The notes: generated by a model from the letters alone, not told the origin. Counted from the stretch's first letter, positions 34,464 through 45,061 are shown. The stretch: DNA of 64,000 bases from Rehmannia glutinosa (GCA_016081115.2 CM071930.1:6925419-6989418), one strand, 5' to 3'. A program made the numbers and translations.

Positions 34464-35393
34464 TCAAATGCAGTAAAGAATATCAGGCCTTGTACAAGTT
34501 AAGTACCTCAAACATCCAACTAGGCTTTTGAATAGTGTTGGATCCACTTTATTTGCTTCATCATCCTTGCACAATTTCAATCCACATTCTACTGGTGTGT
34601 TTATTGGATTGCAATCATCCATCTTAAACTTCTTCAGGATCTCTTTTGTGTAGCCTTCTTGTGAGATAAAAATCCCATCATCCTTTTGCTTGATTTCGAT
34701 TCCGAGGTAGTGAGCCATCAACCCAATGTCAGTCATTTTGAACTCTTTTGTCATTGCCTTCTTGAATTCTTGGAACAAGCCTATGTTGTTCCCTGTAAAA
34801 ATCAAATCATCAACGTACAAGCAAACAATTAAAACATCATTATCTTTGTTCTTGATGTAAATAACATGTTCGTATGGACATTTTGTGAAGCCTTTCTCTT
34901 GCAAGTATTTGTCAATTCTACTATTCCATGCTCTCGGTGCTTGTTTCAATCCATAGAGAGCTTTCTTTAACTTCAAGACTTTATCTTCTTGTCCTTCAAC
35001 CACATAGCCCGATGGTTGTTCAATGTAAACTTCTTCCTCCAGTACTCCATTAAGGAACGCTGACTTTACATCCATCTGATGTATTTTCCACTTATTTTGG
35101 GCTGCCAAAGAAATTATTAGTCTTATGGTTTATAAACGTGCAACAGGAGCAAATACCTCATCATAGTCAATGCCAGCTCTTTGACTATAACCTTTTGCAA
35201 CAAGCCTCGCCTTGTATCTTTCAACTTCTCCTTTGGCATTCTTTTTCACCTTGTACACCCATTTTACACCAATTGCTTTATGACCTTTGGGAAGTTGATC
35301 AAGCTCCCAAGTGTCATTTTTCTTGATGGATTTAATTTCTTCATCCATTGCATCTCCCCATTTCTTATTTTGAGTAGCTTCTTCAAAGTTCAT
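34464..35393 (-). pseudogene. copia reverse transcriptase with one nonsense codon
   Basis: The first frame (35,130-35,393) has W.DAMDEEIKSIKKNDTWEL, GVKWVYKVK and ARLVAKGYSQRAGIDYDEVFAPVA. A TAA at 35,127-35,129 stands where a Glu codon is usual, then the second frame (34,464-35,108, 214 codons) continues with DVKSAFLNG, YGLKQAPRAW, CLYVDDLIFTG (catalytic YVDD), LGIEI and the GCLRYLTCTRPDILY end. Apart from the single stop the domain looks complete. It copies element RNA into cDNA inside the virus-like particle. Confidence 0.88.
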
Positions 35394-35402
35394 GGCTCAC
35401 AA

Positions 35403-36156
35403 TCATGAATGACAAAATAGGGTGAGGTTTTCGAGCTTATCAGTTACCTCATAGAGCTCTCCCAGGCTTCTTGTACGCTCTTCATTTCTCTCAACTAGGA
35501 AAGATGGTGGTGATTGTGAAAATGATGGTGATGTTGGTGGTGTAATGGGTTCTTCTCCTGATTTCTCAACAATTACTTGTTCATCATCTTCAAATTCAGG
35601 AACGAAGTTGTAATCTTTGGCATGTGTACCCCAATCCCATTCGCCTTCTTCATCAAAGATAACATCTCGACTGGTGATTATCTTCCCATTGATGGGGTTA
35701 TATAGTTTGTAGCCTTTGGAGTTATTTGTCGAACCGATGAAGATGAACTTCGCTTTTATCATCCAACTTGCTTCTTTGTTCATCCGGTACATTTACATGA
35801 GCTATGCTTCCAAAAACTCTTAAATGAGAAATACCAGGCTTTCTCCCATTCCATGCTTCTTGTGGTGTCTTGCCCCACACGCTTCTTGTTGGTGAGCGAT
35901 TTGACAGATAAACCGCACACGCCACAGCCCCGCCTAACTCCTTTGGCATTTTTCTTGCTTTTGAGCATACTTCGTACCATGTTGAGAATGGTTCGATTCT
36001 TTCTTCTCGCAACTCCATTTTGTTGGGGGGATCTGGGAACAGTAAGTGGTCGTCGAATTCCATTTGCTTCACAAAACTCTTGGAATTCCTTCGAAGTGAA
36101 TTCTCCTCCTCGATCGTTCTCATGGCTTTAATGTAAAGACCACTTTTTTTCTCCAT
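35403..36156 (-). pseudogene. copia integrase C-terminal part
   Basis: The frames at 35,722-36,156 and 35,403-35,792 give VACAVYLSNRSPTRSVWGKT, QEAWNGRKPGISHLRVFGS and KGYKLYNPINGKIITSRDV. These are the ordered landmarks of the copia integrase tail, followed by an acidic, Pro/Ser-rich linker. The region around the catalytic Glu (36,040-36,110) is out of frame. A frame change near 35,750 and another near 35,400 separate it from RT. Confidence 0.8.
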
Positions 36157-36750
36157 TGTCGCCTTAAACTTTTGAATGCTTCAAACACTTCGACTTCTCG
36201 CTTCAAGAAATAAACCCAAATTTTTCTTGAAAAATCATCAATGAATAGTAGAAAGTAATTACTTTTACCGAATGAATTTGGCTTGATAGGACCACAAACA
36301 TCAGCATGTATGAGCTCAAGTGGCTTTTGAGATCTGGAGTTTGACTCTTTTGGAAAGCTTTGCCTCGAATTGCTTCCCCAAGTAAACATCCTTCACAAAG
36401 TCGATCAGGGCCGATACAAGGTAAACCTCTCACCATATTCTTCTGGATAGTAACTCGAGTCCTCCAAAGTTGAGATGTCCAAATCTTAGATGCCACAACC
36501 ATGATAAATCTTTATAGCACATCTTGAGACACTTTGCTACATCAGTTTGAATGTTGAGTAAACATTCTATTTCTTGACATGGGTACCCTGGCAATCAAAT
36601 TATTCATATTGTTTCTAATAGAAAGGTTATTGTCTTTCAAATGAATATCATAACCTTTCTCTAAGAGTTGTCCTGCACTCAAAATATTTGTTTTCATGGT
36701 GGGTACATAATAAACATTAGAAATAAATTGATGCCTCCCATCTTTCAAGC
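36120..36750 (-). pseudogene. copia protease tail and integrase N-terminal part
   Basis: The 36,542-36,748 frame carries QFISNVYYVPTMKTNILS and GQLLEKGYD, the conserved segment between protease and integrase. The 36,203-36,502 and 36,120-36,389 frames cover the GAG-pre-integrase CEGCLLGE and KPLELIHADVCGPIK, with the first catalytic Asp of the DDE core, and SNYFLLFIDDFSRKIWVY with the second Asp nearby. Integrase joins the cDNA to the host genome. A frame change separates the zinc-binding part from the core. Confidence 0.8.
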
Positions 36751-36999
36751 GAATAAGGATTGTACCTTTTCCTTTACGGCTACTTTAGAATCATCACCGA
36801 AAGAGACATTGCCACTTACAGATTCATCAAGTTCTACGAACATTGTTCGTCTCCACACATATATGATTGCTAGACTGTATCAGGTACCATGTGTCATCTT
36901 GACCTTCACAAGTTATCGTTTCGTCTTTAGAAGCAAAGCATTAGACCTTCTTTCTTTCTTTTCTTCCACCAAATTGGCTCTCTCATTAACTCGAGTATT

Positions 37000-37884
37000 G
37001 GGATTTCTACAACTGGGCGTAATGACCAAACTTTTGACAATTATAACATTGAACTTGAGATTTATCATACCCGAGTATGAATTTCTCTCTTCCACGGCCT
37101 CTTGTGGAACTTTCTCTCTTGCATATAGTTGTTGTTGAAATTATTATTTGAATTCCAACCTCGCCCACGGCCACGACCTCTTCCTTGTCCACGACCTCTT
37201 TCACGTTGACTTTCGTTATTGTGGAAGTTTTCTTCATTCTTGGTTTCTTTGGACTTAAGAAGTTGATCCGCAACACCCTTTTTCTTCTTCTTTTTTCTTC
37301 ATGGGCTTGCAGGAACCAAGAAGTTGTTCAATTGTCATAGTTTCGAGGTCTTTAGTTTCCTCGATGATAGTTGTAATACTATCAAAATTTGCATCCAAAG
37401 ATCGTAAAATTTTCTCCATAATGACAACATCTTCTAGTTTTTCACCATTTCTTTTTAGTTGATTAGAAACGGTCAAAACTCTAGAAAAGTAATCAAACAA
37501 GTTCACCTTCTTTCATTTGTAGTGAATCAAACTCTCTTCTCAATGTTTGTAGTCGTGCATTTTTAACTTTCTTCTCCCTTGTAAGAGACTTGGAGCTTAT
37601 CCCACACTTGTTTAGCGGTAGAAGACTTGAGATTTTCTCAAAGCCATCATCATCTAAAGCTTGGTAGATGAGGAAGAGATCCTTCTTCTTTCTTTCTTTC
37701 TCGAGTCCTTCAAACTATCCTTTTTCTCGTAGAGGATAGTGTTGACTGTCTTTAGTTTCTTCATAACCTTTTTCCACGACTTCCCATACGTCATGTGCTC
37801 CGAGAAGTGCCTTCATTTTGATACTCCGGTTTTCAAAGTCGTTTCCTTAAGTTGTGGAACTTGGAATGATGCCACACTCGCCAT
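37000..37884 (-). pseudogene. copia gag (DUF4219/UBN2 type with zinc knuckle)
   Basis: The start is at 37,882-37,884, giving MASVASFQVPQL, a common copia gag opening, followed by KMKALLGAHDVWEVVEKGYE typical of the DUF4219 segment. After frame changes the UBN2 part gives NLFDYFSRVLTVSNQLKRNG (37,255-37,506). The nucleocapsid part (37,007-37,276) ends CYNCQKFGHYAQL, a zinc knuckle with C-C-H visible. Gag packages the element RNA. At least two frame changes break it. Confidence 0.8.
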
Positions 37885-38140
37885 GTGAATCAAGATTCTG
37901 ACTAACAAATGGATTGGAAAAAATCTTGATTTTTTTTTTACTTGGTCAACGGTCAACCCTTGGTCAATTCGCGGTCAACTATCAACTTGACTTGGTCAAC
38001 TCTATGAGTTGACTCAATACTCTCAACCTGATCTCACTATGTATAAAATCTCAAGAATTTTTTTTTTTTTCTCGATGTGGAAGATCACCAAAGCCGCAAC
38101 CACAGAAAGATACTTAGAATTTCACGAGATTTTACAACTG

Positions 38141-38154
38141 TGGCTCTGATGCCA
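38141..38154 (-). promoter_or_regulatory. copia primer-binding site (tRNA-Met)
   Basis: The minus strand reads TGGCATCAGAGCCA, one base from the usual TGGTATCAGAGC complementary to initiator tRNA-Met. It lies three bases from the LTR edge. Confidence 0.85.
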
Positions 38155-38157
38155 CTT

Positions 38158-38522
38158 TGTTGGAAATTTACCTCTCAAAAGACATAATTTTATTGATCAC
38201 TCAAATATTATAAGACACACCTCACCACAACTTCACTTAAACCCAAATATTACTTAGAAGCTTTGCTTCTCACTCACTTGTTTTTCTTTCTTAATTTGAT
38301 ACAAAATGAACCAACAACACCACCTATTTATACTAAAACTTCATCTAGATCATTGGTTAAGATTGATTCTCACCAACCTTAATCCAATGGTTATCTTTTA
38401 TTTCCATCTACCACATTCACCTACCATATCCATCTACCACATTCACCTACCATACCAACAATAAAATCAACTACAAAACTCAACTACCATAATTAATTAT
38501 AAAATAAGTTTATAATTCAACA
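38158..38522 (-). repeat. copia 5' LTR (365 bp)
   Basis: It adjoins the primer-binding site, so it is the upstream LTR of this minus-strand element and carries its promoter. The minus strand shows TATAAATAGGTGG-type text near 38,320-38,335, a plausible TATA element. Confidence 0.92.
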
Positions 38523-38527
38523 ATGGA

Positions 38528-39152
38528 TTGGGTCTGGATCAAGTTTTTTCAGACCTTGTGAAGATGTATAAGTCAACTTGTAGAGACATTAAATCTTCCA
38601 GCTAGAATCATTTTAGATTTTAAAAGTTATTTTAAAATAATATTTTTTAAAAATTATATTATTGAAATTAAACTTTCGACTAAAAATAATTTTCTGAAAA
38701 AAAAAATTTAAATAAAATATAAGTTTCCTTAAAAAAATATATAAACAGCCAAGTATATGTCTGGATCCAGGACCACACCTAAATCTTCTTTAAGTCTTGA
38801 GTTCGTTCATATTAATATTGATAAAGGTTTTCTATTTTTGTGCAAACGAATTTCAAAATCTATATATATGATTTCGTCACATGCATAAAGACATCGAGTT
38901 ATTAGCTAGGTAGTTTCACTCTCTTAAAACATTTGCAAGGTCTCTCTTGTTTGGGAAAATTGCAATGTAAATGTAAGGGCTGTCAATATTAATCCTGTCT
39001 AAATTTAATTTGGCAAAATTGTCCTGTAATTTCTTAAATTTTGTAATTTTTTGTATAACTTTCTGCCGGAAAACCTCGTATGTTTATGACGTGAGGTGAA
39101 AATTTTGAGGTTGTCCTATTGGCCATCCCAATCCAATCGAGTAGATCTCTTG
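38528..39152. other. Intergenic spacer
   Basis: AT-rich sequence between the copia element and the foldback element. No coding or repeat structure recognised. Confidence 0.55.
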
Positions 39153-39292
39153 TAGCACCGTTTTACGGATCCTATTCCGTAAGACGAATCCTACCCGCGA
39201 CCCGCCAAGCCATCCGCCCAGCCCATCTGTTATTTAACCCGCCCAGCCACCGGCTAGCCCACCCTGTTATTTTAAAAAAATAAAATCCGTTG

Positions 39293-39367
39293 GGCGCTTG
39301 TGGGGATTCAAACTCACGAGCCTATAGAGACCTAAGGTGGTATTCTACCACTATACACCACTAGTGC
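39293..39367 (-). repeat. tRNA-Gly-like segment, left arm
   Basis: The minus strand reads GCACTAGTGGTGTATAGTGG, continues TAGAATACCACC, and later has GAGTTTGAATCCCC. The first part resembles the D-arm (A box) of tRNA-Gly(GCC) and the last the B box. The acceptor and T stems do not pair fully, so I do not call it a functional tRNA gene. It points outward, towards the terminus of the element. Confidence 0.55.
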
Positions 39368-39497
39368 TTATTATTTAATTTCAGTATAATAATATATATA
39401 AACCCATTCCTAAATATGTCAGGTAAATTAAAAAAAAAATTAAAAACGCCTATAAAATGCAGAGGCTAAGAATCGAACCCAAGTCTATTTAAAAAAA

Positions 39498-40170
39498 CAT
39501 GATACATTATATCAATAAATGAATACTTATAAAAGTGTTACTTTAAGTACATCATATTTATTTTTTATTTTTTCTCTTTTTGTGTTCCTATTTTGTAACT
39601 GTATTAAGAAATCTGATACTTTATCTCAACAAACGGATACTTTTACTTATAAAAGTGTTACTTTAACTATATCATATTTATTTTTTATTTTTCTTTCTTT
39701 CCTTCATTTCTAATTTGTGACTATATTAAAAAACATGATACTTTATCTCAAAAACTAGATACTTTAACGTATAAAAGTGTTACTTTAATATGTTATATAT
39801 ATTTATTATAATATATTCATAATTTGTGGCTATATTAAAAAACATGATACTTTATCTCAAACAATAGATACTTTAACGTATAAAAGTGTTACTTTAACTA
39901 TGTTATATATATATATTATAATATATTCTTAATTTGTGACTATATTAAAAAATATGTTACTTTTTCTCAAAAAAACAAATACTTTTACTTATAAAAGCAT
40001 TACTTTAACTCTATCATATTTATTATTCATCTTTCTTTGTATTTATTATTAAAAAAATATAATACTTTATTTAGAAAATAGATATTTTTACTCTTAAAAC
40101 ATGATATTTTGTCTCAAAAAATATATATTTTTACTCATAAAAGTGTTACTTTAACTCTGATATATTTATT
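39498..40170. repeat. Tandem array, ~120-bp unit, about six copies
   Basis: Units repeat the phrases catgatactttatctcaa, gatacttt(t/a)ac, tataaaagtgttactttaa and tatcatatttatt at spacings of roughly 110-130 bases. The third and fourth units are most alike; the last are degenerate. A short open frame across two units is a by-product of the repeat. Confidence 0.75.
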
Positions 40171-40493
40171 TGTTCTTCAATGTAATGTAATATTTAATAT
40201 CATAAAAGTATCATATTTAATATCAAATGTATCACTATTTCCAGCACAAGTATCAATTTTTCAATGGAAAAAATATTAGTTACAAGACCAGAACGAGTAC
40301 ATTAAAAAATCCTATTTTTTGAATATGTAAAAATTAAAGTATTAATGTTCACCTTAAAAGTATCATATTAATTACTCAAAAATATCACTATTTTCGGATA
40401 AAGTATCACTTCCTATTTAGAGAATTTAAATTTTTAAAATGAAGGGATGATAATGAAGCTTTATATTCATGGTTATATTAATTATGCATAACA

Positions 40494-40568
40494 AGAACCA
40501 GTGGTCTAGTGGTAGAACACCACCTTACCTTTATTAAGGTCATGAGTTCAATTCCCCTATGGAGCTCT
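40494..40568 (+). repeat. tRNA-Gly-like segment, right arm
   Basis: AGAACCAGTGGTCTAGTGG, then TAGAAC, matches the 5' half of plant tRNA-Gly(GCC), including the A box. A 5-bp anticodon-like stem (CCTTA/TAAGG) and a GAGTTCAATTCC B-box-like stretch follow. The acceptor stem does not pair. Outward-facing, mirroring the left arm. Confidence 0.6.
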
Positions 40569-40758
40569 TTTTTATTTTAAATAAGTGGGGCAGGATGGGT
40601 GGGCTGGGGCGCGTAGGCTTGTGGGCTGGGCCGGTGGGGGGCTATTAGTTGCAGTTTGTTTTTTTTAAAATTGACAGCTGTCAAGCGGGTTGGGGCTGGG
40701 GCGGGTTGCGGGTCGCTGGAGGATTCGTCTTACGGAATAGGATCCGTAAACGGTACTA

Positions 40759-41733
40759 TATGAGTTTTTGCCCAATCCATATGGCATCTAAATATAATGT
40801 CATTGCTTGGAAAATAATATTACTTTCAATTAAAAACTATCATAATTAATTCCAAAATACTTAACCCAAATAAAAATTATCCTACTCATACATTATTGGG
40901 GCATTTGTCTTTTTTCAATTCATTATTTTACGCATTTGTTTCATTCTGATTTATTTAATTAATTGTTCAATATAATTAATTATTATGGGTCACTAATATT
41001 AGTCGGCCCACGAGGCCCATATATGCCCAAAACTGACTTAAGCGTTAGATAGACTTCTTTGGGATAACTCCAAGACCGCTTGTTGATGTTGCAAACAAAT
41101 TCACAATCAAGATTCTACCAATTTCGAGAGAAACTGACCGACTACTCAATTACTTGACTTGATTGATTCGCGCTTTTGAGCAAAAGATCATAATACATAA
41201 ATTAAATTGATTATGCAAATACGCTAATTTAATCTCAACCTAGAAAGGTAGTCTTGGTGTGTATAAATAGCGAAGAATGCTAGCCTACGAAGAAATGTAA
41301 GATTTTAGATTCGAAATTATTAATTAGTGTTTCTTTTTTCTATTTCATATCATGGACAAATTTTAAATCCATAGAATAATAATATTTGATTATGGATCAT
41401 ATGCACTTTATATGTATCATGAAAAAAATACATCTTAAAAAAAAATTAGGATAATTAAATGATCCAAAACAATGATATTGGAGAGTTATTAACATGTTCA
41501 CGTACCCCAATTGTACTCCATATTTTGAAAATATCTCCTCATATTTTTCCACCTAGACTAGTTTCCTCTCCATGTACTAATATCCTTATTATTATATGCT
41601 CACTCTATCTTAAAATATATATCAATTGATATTAGTCCACTTTCCACGCAATACAAATCTCTTATTTCCTACAATATTTCATATGTATATTAAGTAAATA
41701 TCATGCAAATATAGAGAAATGATATCATGTGAC
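40759..41733. other. Intergenic sequence
   Basis: AT-rich, no gene, no terminal repeats noticed. Confidence 0.55.
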
Positions 41734-41741
41734 ATTCACCT

Positions 41742-42194
41742 TACGGGTGGCAATCTCCGACGGAGATTGCCATGAAAACAAGACCTGAACCTAACACGAT
41801 ATAAGTGGGTTAGGGTTGACTCATTTATTATTCGTGTCAGGCCCAATTAACCCAAATAATAAATGGATCAATTTTGGGTTGACCTGAAATGACCCACTAA
41901 ACCCGTGTAAAGAAGAAAATTCAGAATTTTATTTTAATATTTTTTAATATTATATATATAAATAACCCAAAATTCCCATTTTATCATAATAAATAAAAGG
42001 TTTATTCAAGGTTGAAAAATATACATGTCATTTTGGGTCGTGTTCGGGTTACCCGTGTATTAAACAGATCGTATTCGGGTTGACCCATTTGCCCTAATAA
42101 TTAAACGGGTCGTGTTCGGGTTGGATAAATTTGTGTAAGTATCATATCTCAACATGACCCGCAAACCTGAACACGACTCGGATTACCACCCCTA
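41742..42194. mobile_element. hAT-type element, 453 bp, perfect 8-bp duplication
   Basis: The left end is TACGGGTGGCAATC and the right end on the minus strand TAGGGGTGGTAATCCGAGTC. Flanks attcacct (41,734-41,741) and attcacct (42,195-42,202) are identical 8-bp duplications. Words such as gggttgacc, cgggtcgtgttcggg and ctgaac(a/c)c recur inside, as in other plant hAT MITEs of the TAGGGGTGG class. No coding capacity. Confidence 0.88.
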
Positions 42195-42202
42195 ATTCAC
42201 CT

Positions 42203-42687
42203 AATGATTAAAATATCAAGTAAAAATATCATAAGAAGTAGAAGATGCCGTGTGCTTTCCAGTTCCTCTCAATTAATTAATCATTCAACTATTGAGTGAT
42301 ATTTAGAAAGAGTTCTAATCCCAAAATTGGCTCTTTTAGTTTGGTAAATTTTGTTTTGGGAAAAAAAACATTTTTTTAGAGATAAACTGAAAAGAAATAA
42401 AAATGATGATGCCCAATGAAACATAAAATTGACTCCACAGATTTTTAGATTGATTTAGTGTGTCCGCCCAATTGAATGTTCTTTCATCGGAGAATACATA
42501 CAAGAACAATGTTCCAATTTTCGTATGAAGCAATTACCTATTCTATTTACGACTTTTGCAATCCAAAAGTCGCATGTGTAATTGATGGCCGACATAGAAG
42601 AACAATGGAAAAATGAGGAAAAAATGTTACCCTAGAAACTTCTTCTTCATCTTCATTTTTTTTTTTTTTACCTTTGAAAAGAATAAA
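42203..42687. other. Intergenic sequence
   Basis: No gene. A 65-codon minus-strand frame at 42,336-42,533 has no recognisable content. Confidence 0.5.
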
Positions 42688-42696
42688 TAAATTCAA

Positions 42697-42978
42697 GGGA
42701 TAATTACATAAACATCCCTGAGGTTTGGGTTAGTTATAAAAAAACCGGGACATATTTCAAAATTACGAAAAAAAACCTTCAAGTTTCGCTTTGTCTTAAA
42801 TTTAAGAAGGTAATGTAATATTTTTACAACTGTCAGGGAGTTCTTTGAAATATTTTCGAGGATCACCGGGAAAAATGTAAGACGGAATAAAACCTTAAGG
42901 TTTTTTTGTAATATTCAAAGAAATCTGGGCTTTTTCTATAATTAGCCCAAACCTTAGGGGTGTTTTTGTAATTATCCC
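42697..42978. mobile_element. Mutator-type MITE, 282 bp, perfect 9-bp duplication
   Basis: Inverted ends GGGATAATTACATAAACATCCCTGAGG and, on the minus strand, GGGATAATTACAAAAACACCCCTAAGG, continuing into TTTGGGTTAG and TTTGGGCTAA. Flanks taaattcaa (42,688-42,696) and taaattcaa (42,979-42,987) are identical 9-bp duplications, the size made by Mutator-like transposases. Noncoding. Confidence 0.88.
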
Positions 42979-43037
42979 TAAATTCAATGTGTGCACGGTA
43001 CATATTATTCACAATGATGTCTATTGATTGACTTAAG

Positions 43038-43350
43038 TTTAGGTATTTTAGAATATTCATCAATGGAACAAGAAGCAAGAAAAGAAAAGGAAAGACGGAT
43101 TTTAATAATTACATTTATATTTCGAGTACTATTTCATTGAATGAGAAATGCAAAGAAGACTGTACATTTATACACCTAGGAGAAGAATCTAGATGGACAC
43201 TTGTCACTATTCTATTAGGCATCAAATCTCTGACTAAGAACGACAAATGACAAGTTTGCAAATGATTAAAAATGATTAGGTGATCATGTGCCATCATAGA
43301 TTGAGTGATCCTCCTTTAGTCCTTTGCCATGTGTATCGGTGCATTGCCAA
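43038..43350 (-). repeat. older copia 3' LTR
   Basis: Starts tttaggtatttta on the + strand and ends gcattgccaa. Inside the element next to it the minus strand reads GAATTGAGGGGTAAAA, the polypurine tract, so it is the downstream LTR. Confidence 0.8.
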
Positions 43351-44041
43351 CGCGTTTTACCCCTCAATTCGAGTGAGCTCTTAGAACAACTCGACCTTAT
43401 TCCCGAGGCGAATGAAGAATTGTCCGAGAGAGGCTTTGTCAATATGTCAGCCACTTGATCAAGAGAAGGCACATGTCTAACACTTATCATTTTGTTCATG
43501 ACTTTCTCTCGAATGAAGTGAATATCAAGTTCTAGATGCTTAGTTCTTGAATGTTGCACATGATTGCTTGCCAGAGAAGTAGCACCTTGATTATCCACCC
43601 AAATTATTGGTATCTGATCCTATTTGATTTGTAACTCCTTCATTAATGACTGCAACCAAACAACATCACAAGTAACATGAGCCAAACTCCTATATTCTGC
43701 TTCAGTGCTTGATTTGGACACAGTGGGTTATTTCTTAGAGTTCCATGATACTAAATTCTTGCCTAAAAACACACAAGAACCAGATGTTGACCTCTGTCAT
43801 CCAAATCCGATGCCCAATCAAAGATCAAAGAAAAGCTATCAAATTTGTGGAAGGAAGAAAAATGTAATCCATAATCGTAGTTCCAAACCAATTATCTAAT
43901 GATCCTCTTCATCGCTTTCCAATGAGTATCCAATGGTGTTTGCATGTATTGGCTGGCTTTGTTCACGCTTATAATCGATCCCAGTGCCTGGTAATGGTAG
44001 CATATTGAAGGCCACCAACAATCTGTCTGTACAAAGTGCTA
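43351..44041 (-). pseudogene. older copia RNase H
   Basis: The frame at 43,284-43,598 gives HSRTKHLELDIHFIREKV and VRHVPSLDQVADILTKPLS, the RNase H tail of copia elements. The catalytic first half (43,600-44,000) is interrupted by stops. Confidence 0.75.
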
Positions 44042-44900
44042 TCAGTCATGGGGTTCCCTGCATCCTTTGACAAAGAATGGTTGGTAATCATAGGAGTACT
44101 GAGCCCTTTTGCACCCTGCATGCAATCCTTTAATATTAGATCCTCTACATACTTTTTTCTGACTTAAAAACATTCCCCTTTTAGTAGCAGTAAATTCAAT
44201 GCCAAGGAAGAAATGTAATTCTCCGAAATCCTTCAATGAAAAGTGCTTATTCATCGTGATGATGAGCTGCTGAATTTCATGGTTATCGTCCCCTGTGATG
44301 ATGATATCATCAACATAAGTCAGTACAAGAAGAGTATGAGATTGCTCATGTTTGATGTACAATGAGCTATCAGCTCTTGAAACAGTAAATCCCAAGGATA
44401 ACAATACACTGCCCAATTTGCTGGACCAAGCTCTAGATGCTTGCTTCAGTCCATATAATGACTTAGCCAACTTGCACACCATATTTTGTCCTTTTAGCAG
44501 CTCAAACCCCGTAGGTTGATCCATATACAACTCTGTATCTATATCTCCATTCAAAAAGGCATTATCAACATCCAATTGCCTAATTGTCCAACCCTTTGAT
44601 ATAGCAATAGACAATACAACTCTAATAGTGGATGGTTTAACAACAGGGCTGTATGTTTCTTGGTAATCAAAACCAGCAAGCTAAGTGTATTCCTTTGCCA
44701 CTAGTCTGGCCTTTTACTTTTCTAGTGAAGCATCAACATTCTTCTTGGTCTTATATACCCATTTACATCCAATCACTCGCTTGCTAGGTGGCAATGGGCA
44801 CAAAATCCAGGTTTTATTTTTGAGTAGAGCTGCATATTCTTTATTCATTGCCTCCTTCCATTCAGAATGTCTCAATGCCTCCTGTAAACTCTATGGTTCT
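44042..44900 (-). pseudogene. older copia reverse transcriptase
   Basis: A 190-codon frame (44,042-44,614) contains QLDVDNAFLNGD, YGLKQASRAW, LTYVDDIIITGD (catalytic YVDD) and FFLGIEF. The N-terminal part (about 44,620-44,900) is out of frame but reads as the KW.YK and VAK region with stops. The end is shifted from residue 150 onwards. Confidence 0.85.
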
Positions 44901-45061
44901 ACCACATAAGCCTTGGACTTGTAAATCCCAGATTTGGACCTTGTAACCATAGAGTGAGTACCTGTAGCACTGGGAATCACATTGTTAGCAGGTAGAGTGA
45001 CTGTCTCAATAGGTAAATCAATTGTAATAGTACCACCATATTGTGTGGAAGGAGATGAAGA

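Larger units (their letters stand above)
33497..38522 (-). mobile_element. Ty1/copia retrotransposon, nearly complete and young
   Basis: Two 365-bp LTRs (33,497-33,861 and 38,158-38,522) begin TGTTGG and end CAACA. The element is flanked by a perfect 5-bp duplication atgga (33,492-33,496 and 38,523-38,527). I count four differences between the LTRs. In minus orientation the order is 5' LTR, tRNA-Met-like primer site, gag, protease, integrase, RT, RNase H, polypurine tract and 3' LTR, the copia order. The interior is mostly readable, with a few stops and frame changes. Confidence 0.95.
39153..40758. mobile_element. Foldback-like element with tRNA-Gly-like arms
   Basis: The left end reads TAGCACCGTTTTACGGATCC, continuing CTATTCCGTAAGACGAATCC. 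The right end on the minus strand reads TAGTACCGTTTACGGATCC, continuing the same way, so the perfect inverted core (acggatcc to gaatcct) is about 30 bp. Beyond it both arms have GC-rich CCCGC/GGGCGGG text and then a tRNA-like segment in opposite orientation, so the arms are about 220-270 bp. The core is a tandem array. I found no clear target duplication, so the superfamily is open (Mutator-like foldback is the best guess). Confidence 0.65.

Noticed and set aside
36668..37138. 156-codon + strand frame over copia gag/protease
   Set aside because: Antisense of recognised copia coding sequence; the residues show no family.
39498..40170. CRISPR array
   Set aside because: The period is about 120 bp with degenerate units and no spacers, and the DNA is plant nuclear.
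40494..40568. Functional tRNA-Gly gene
   Set aside because: The A box and an anticodon-like stem are present, but acceptor and T stems do not pair and the T loop is altered.
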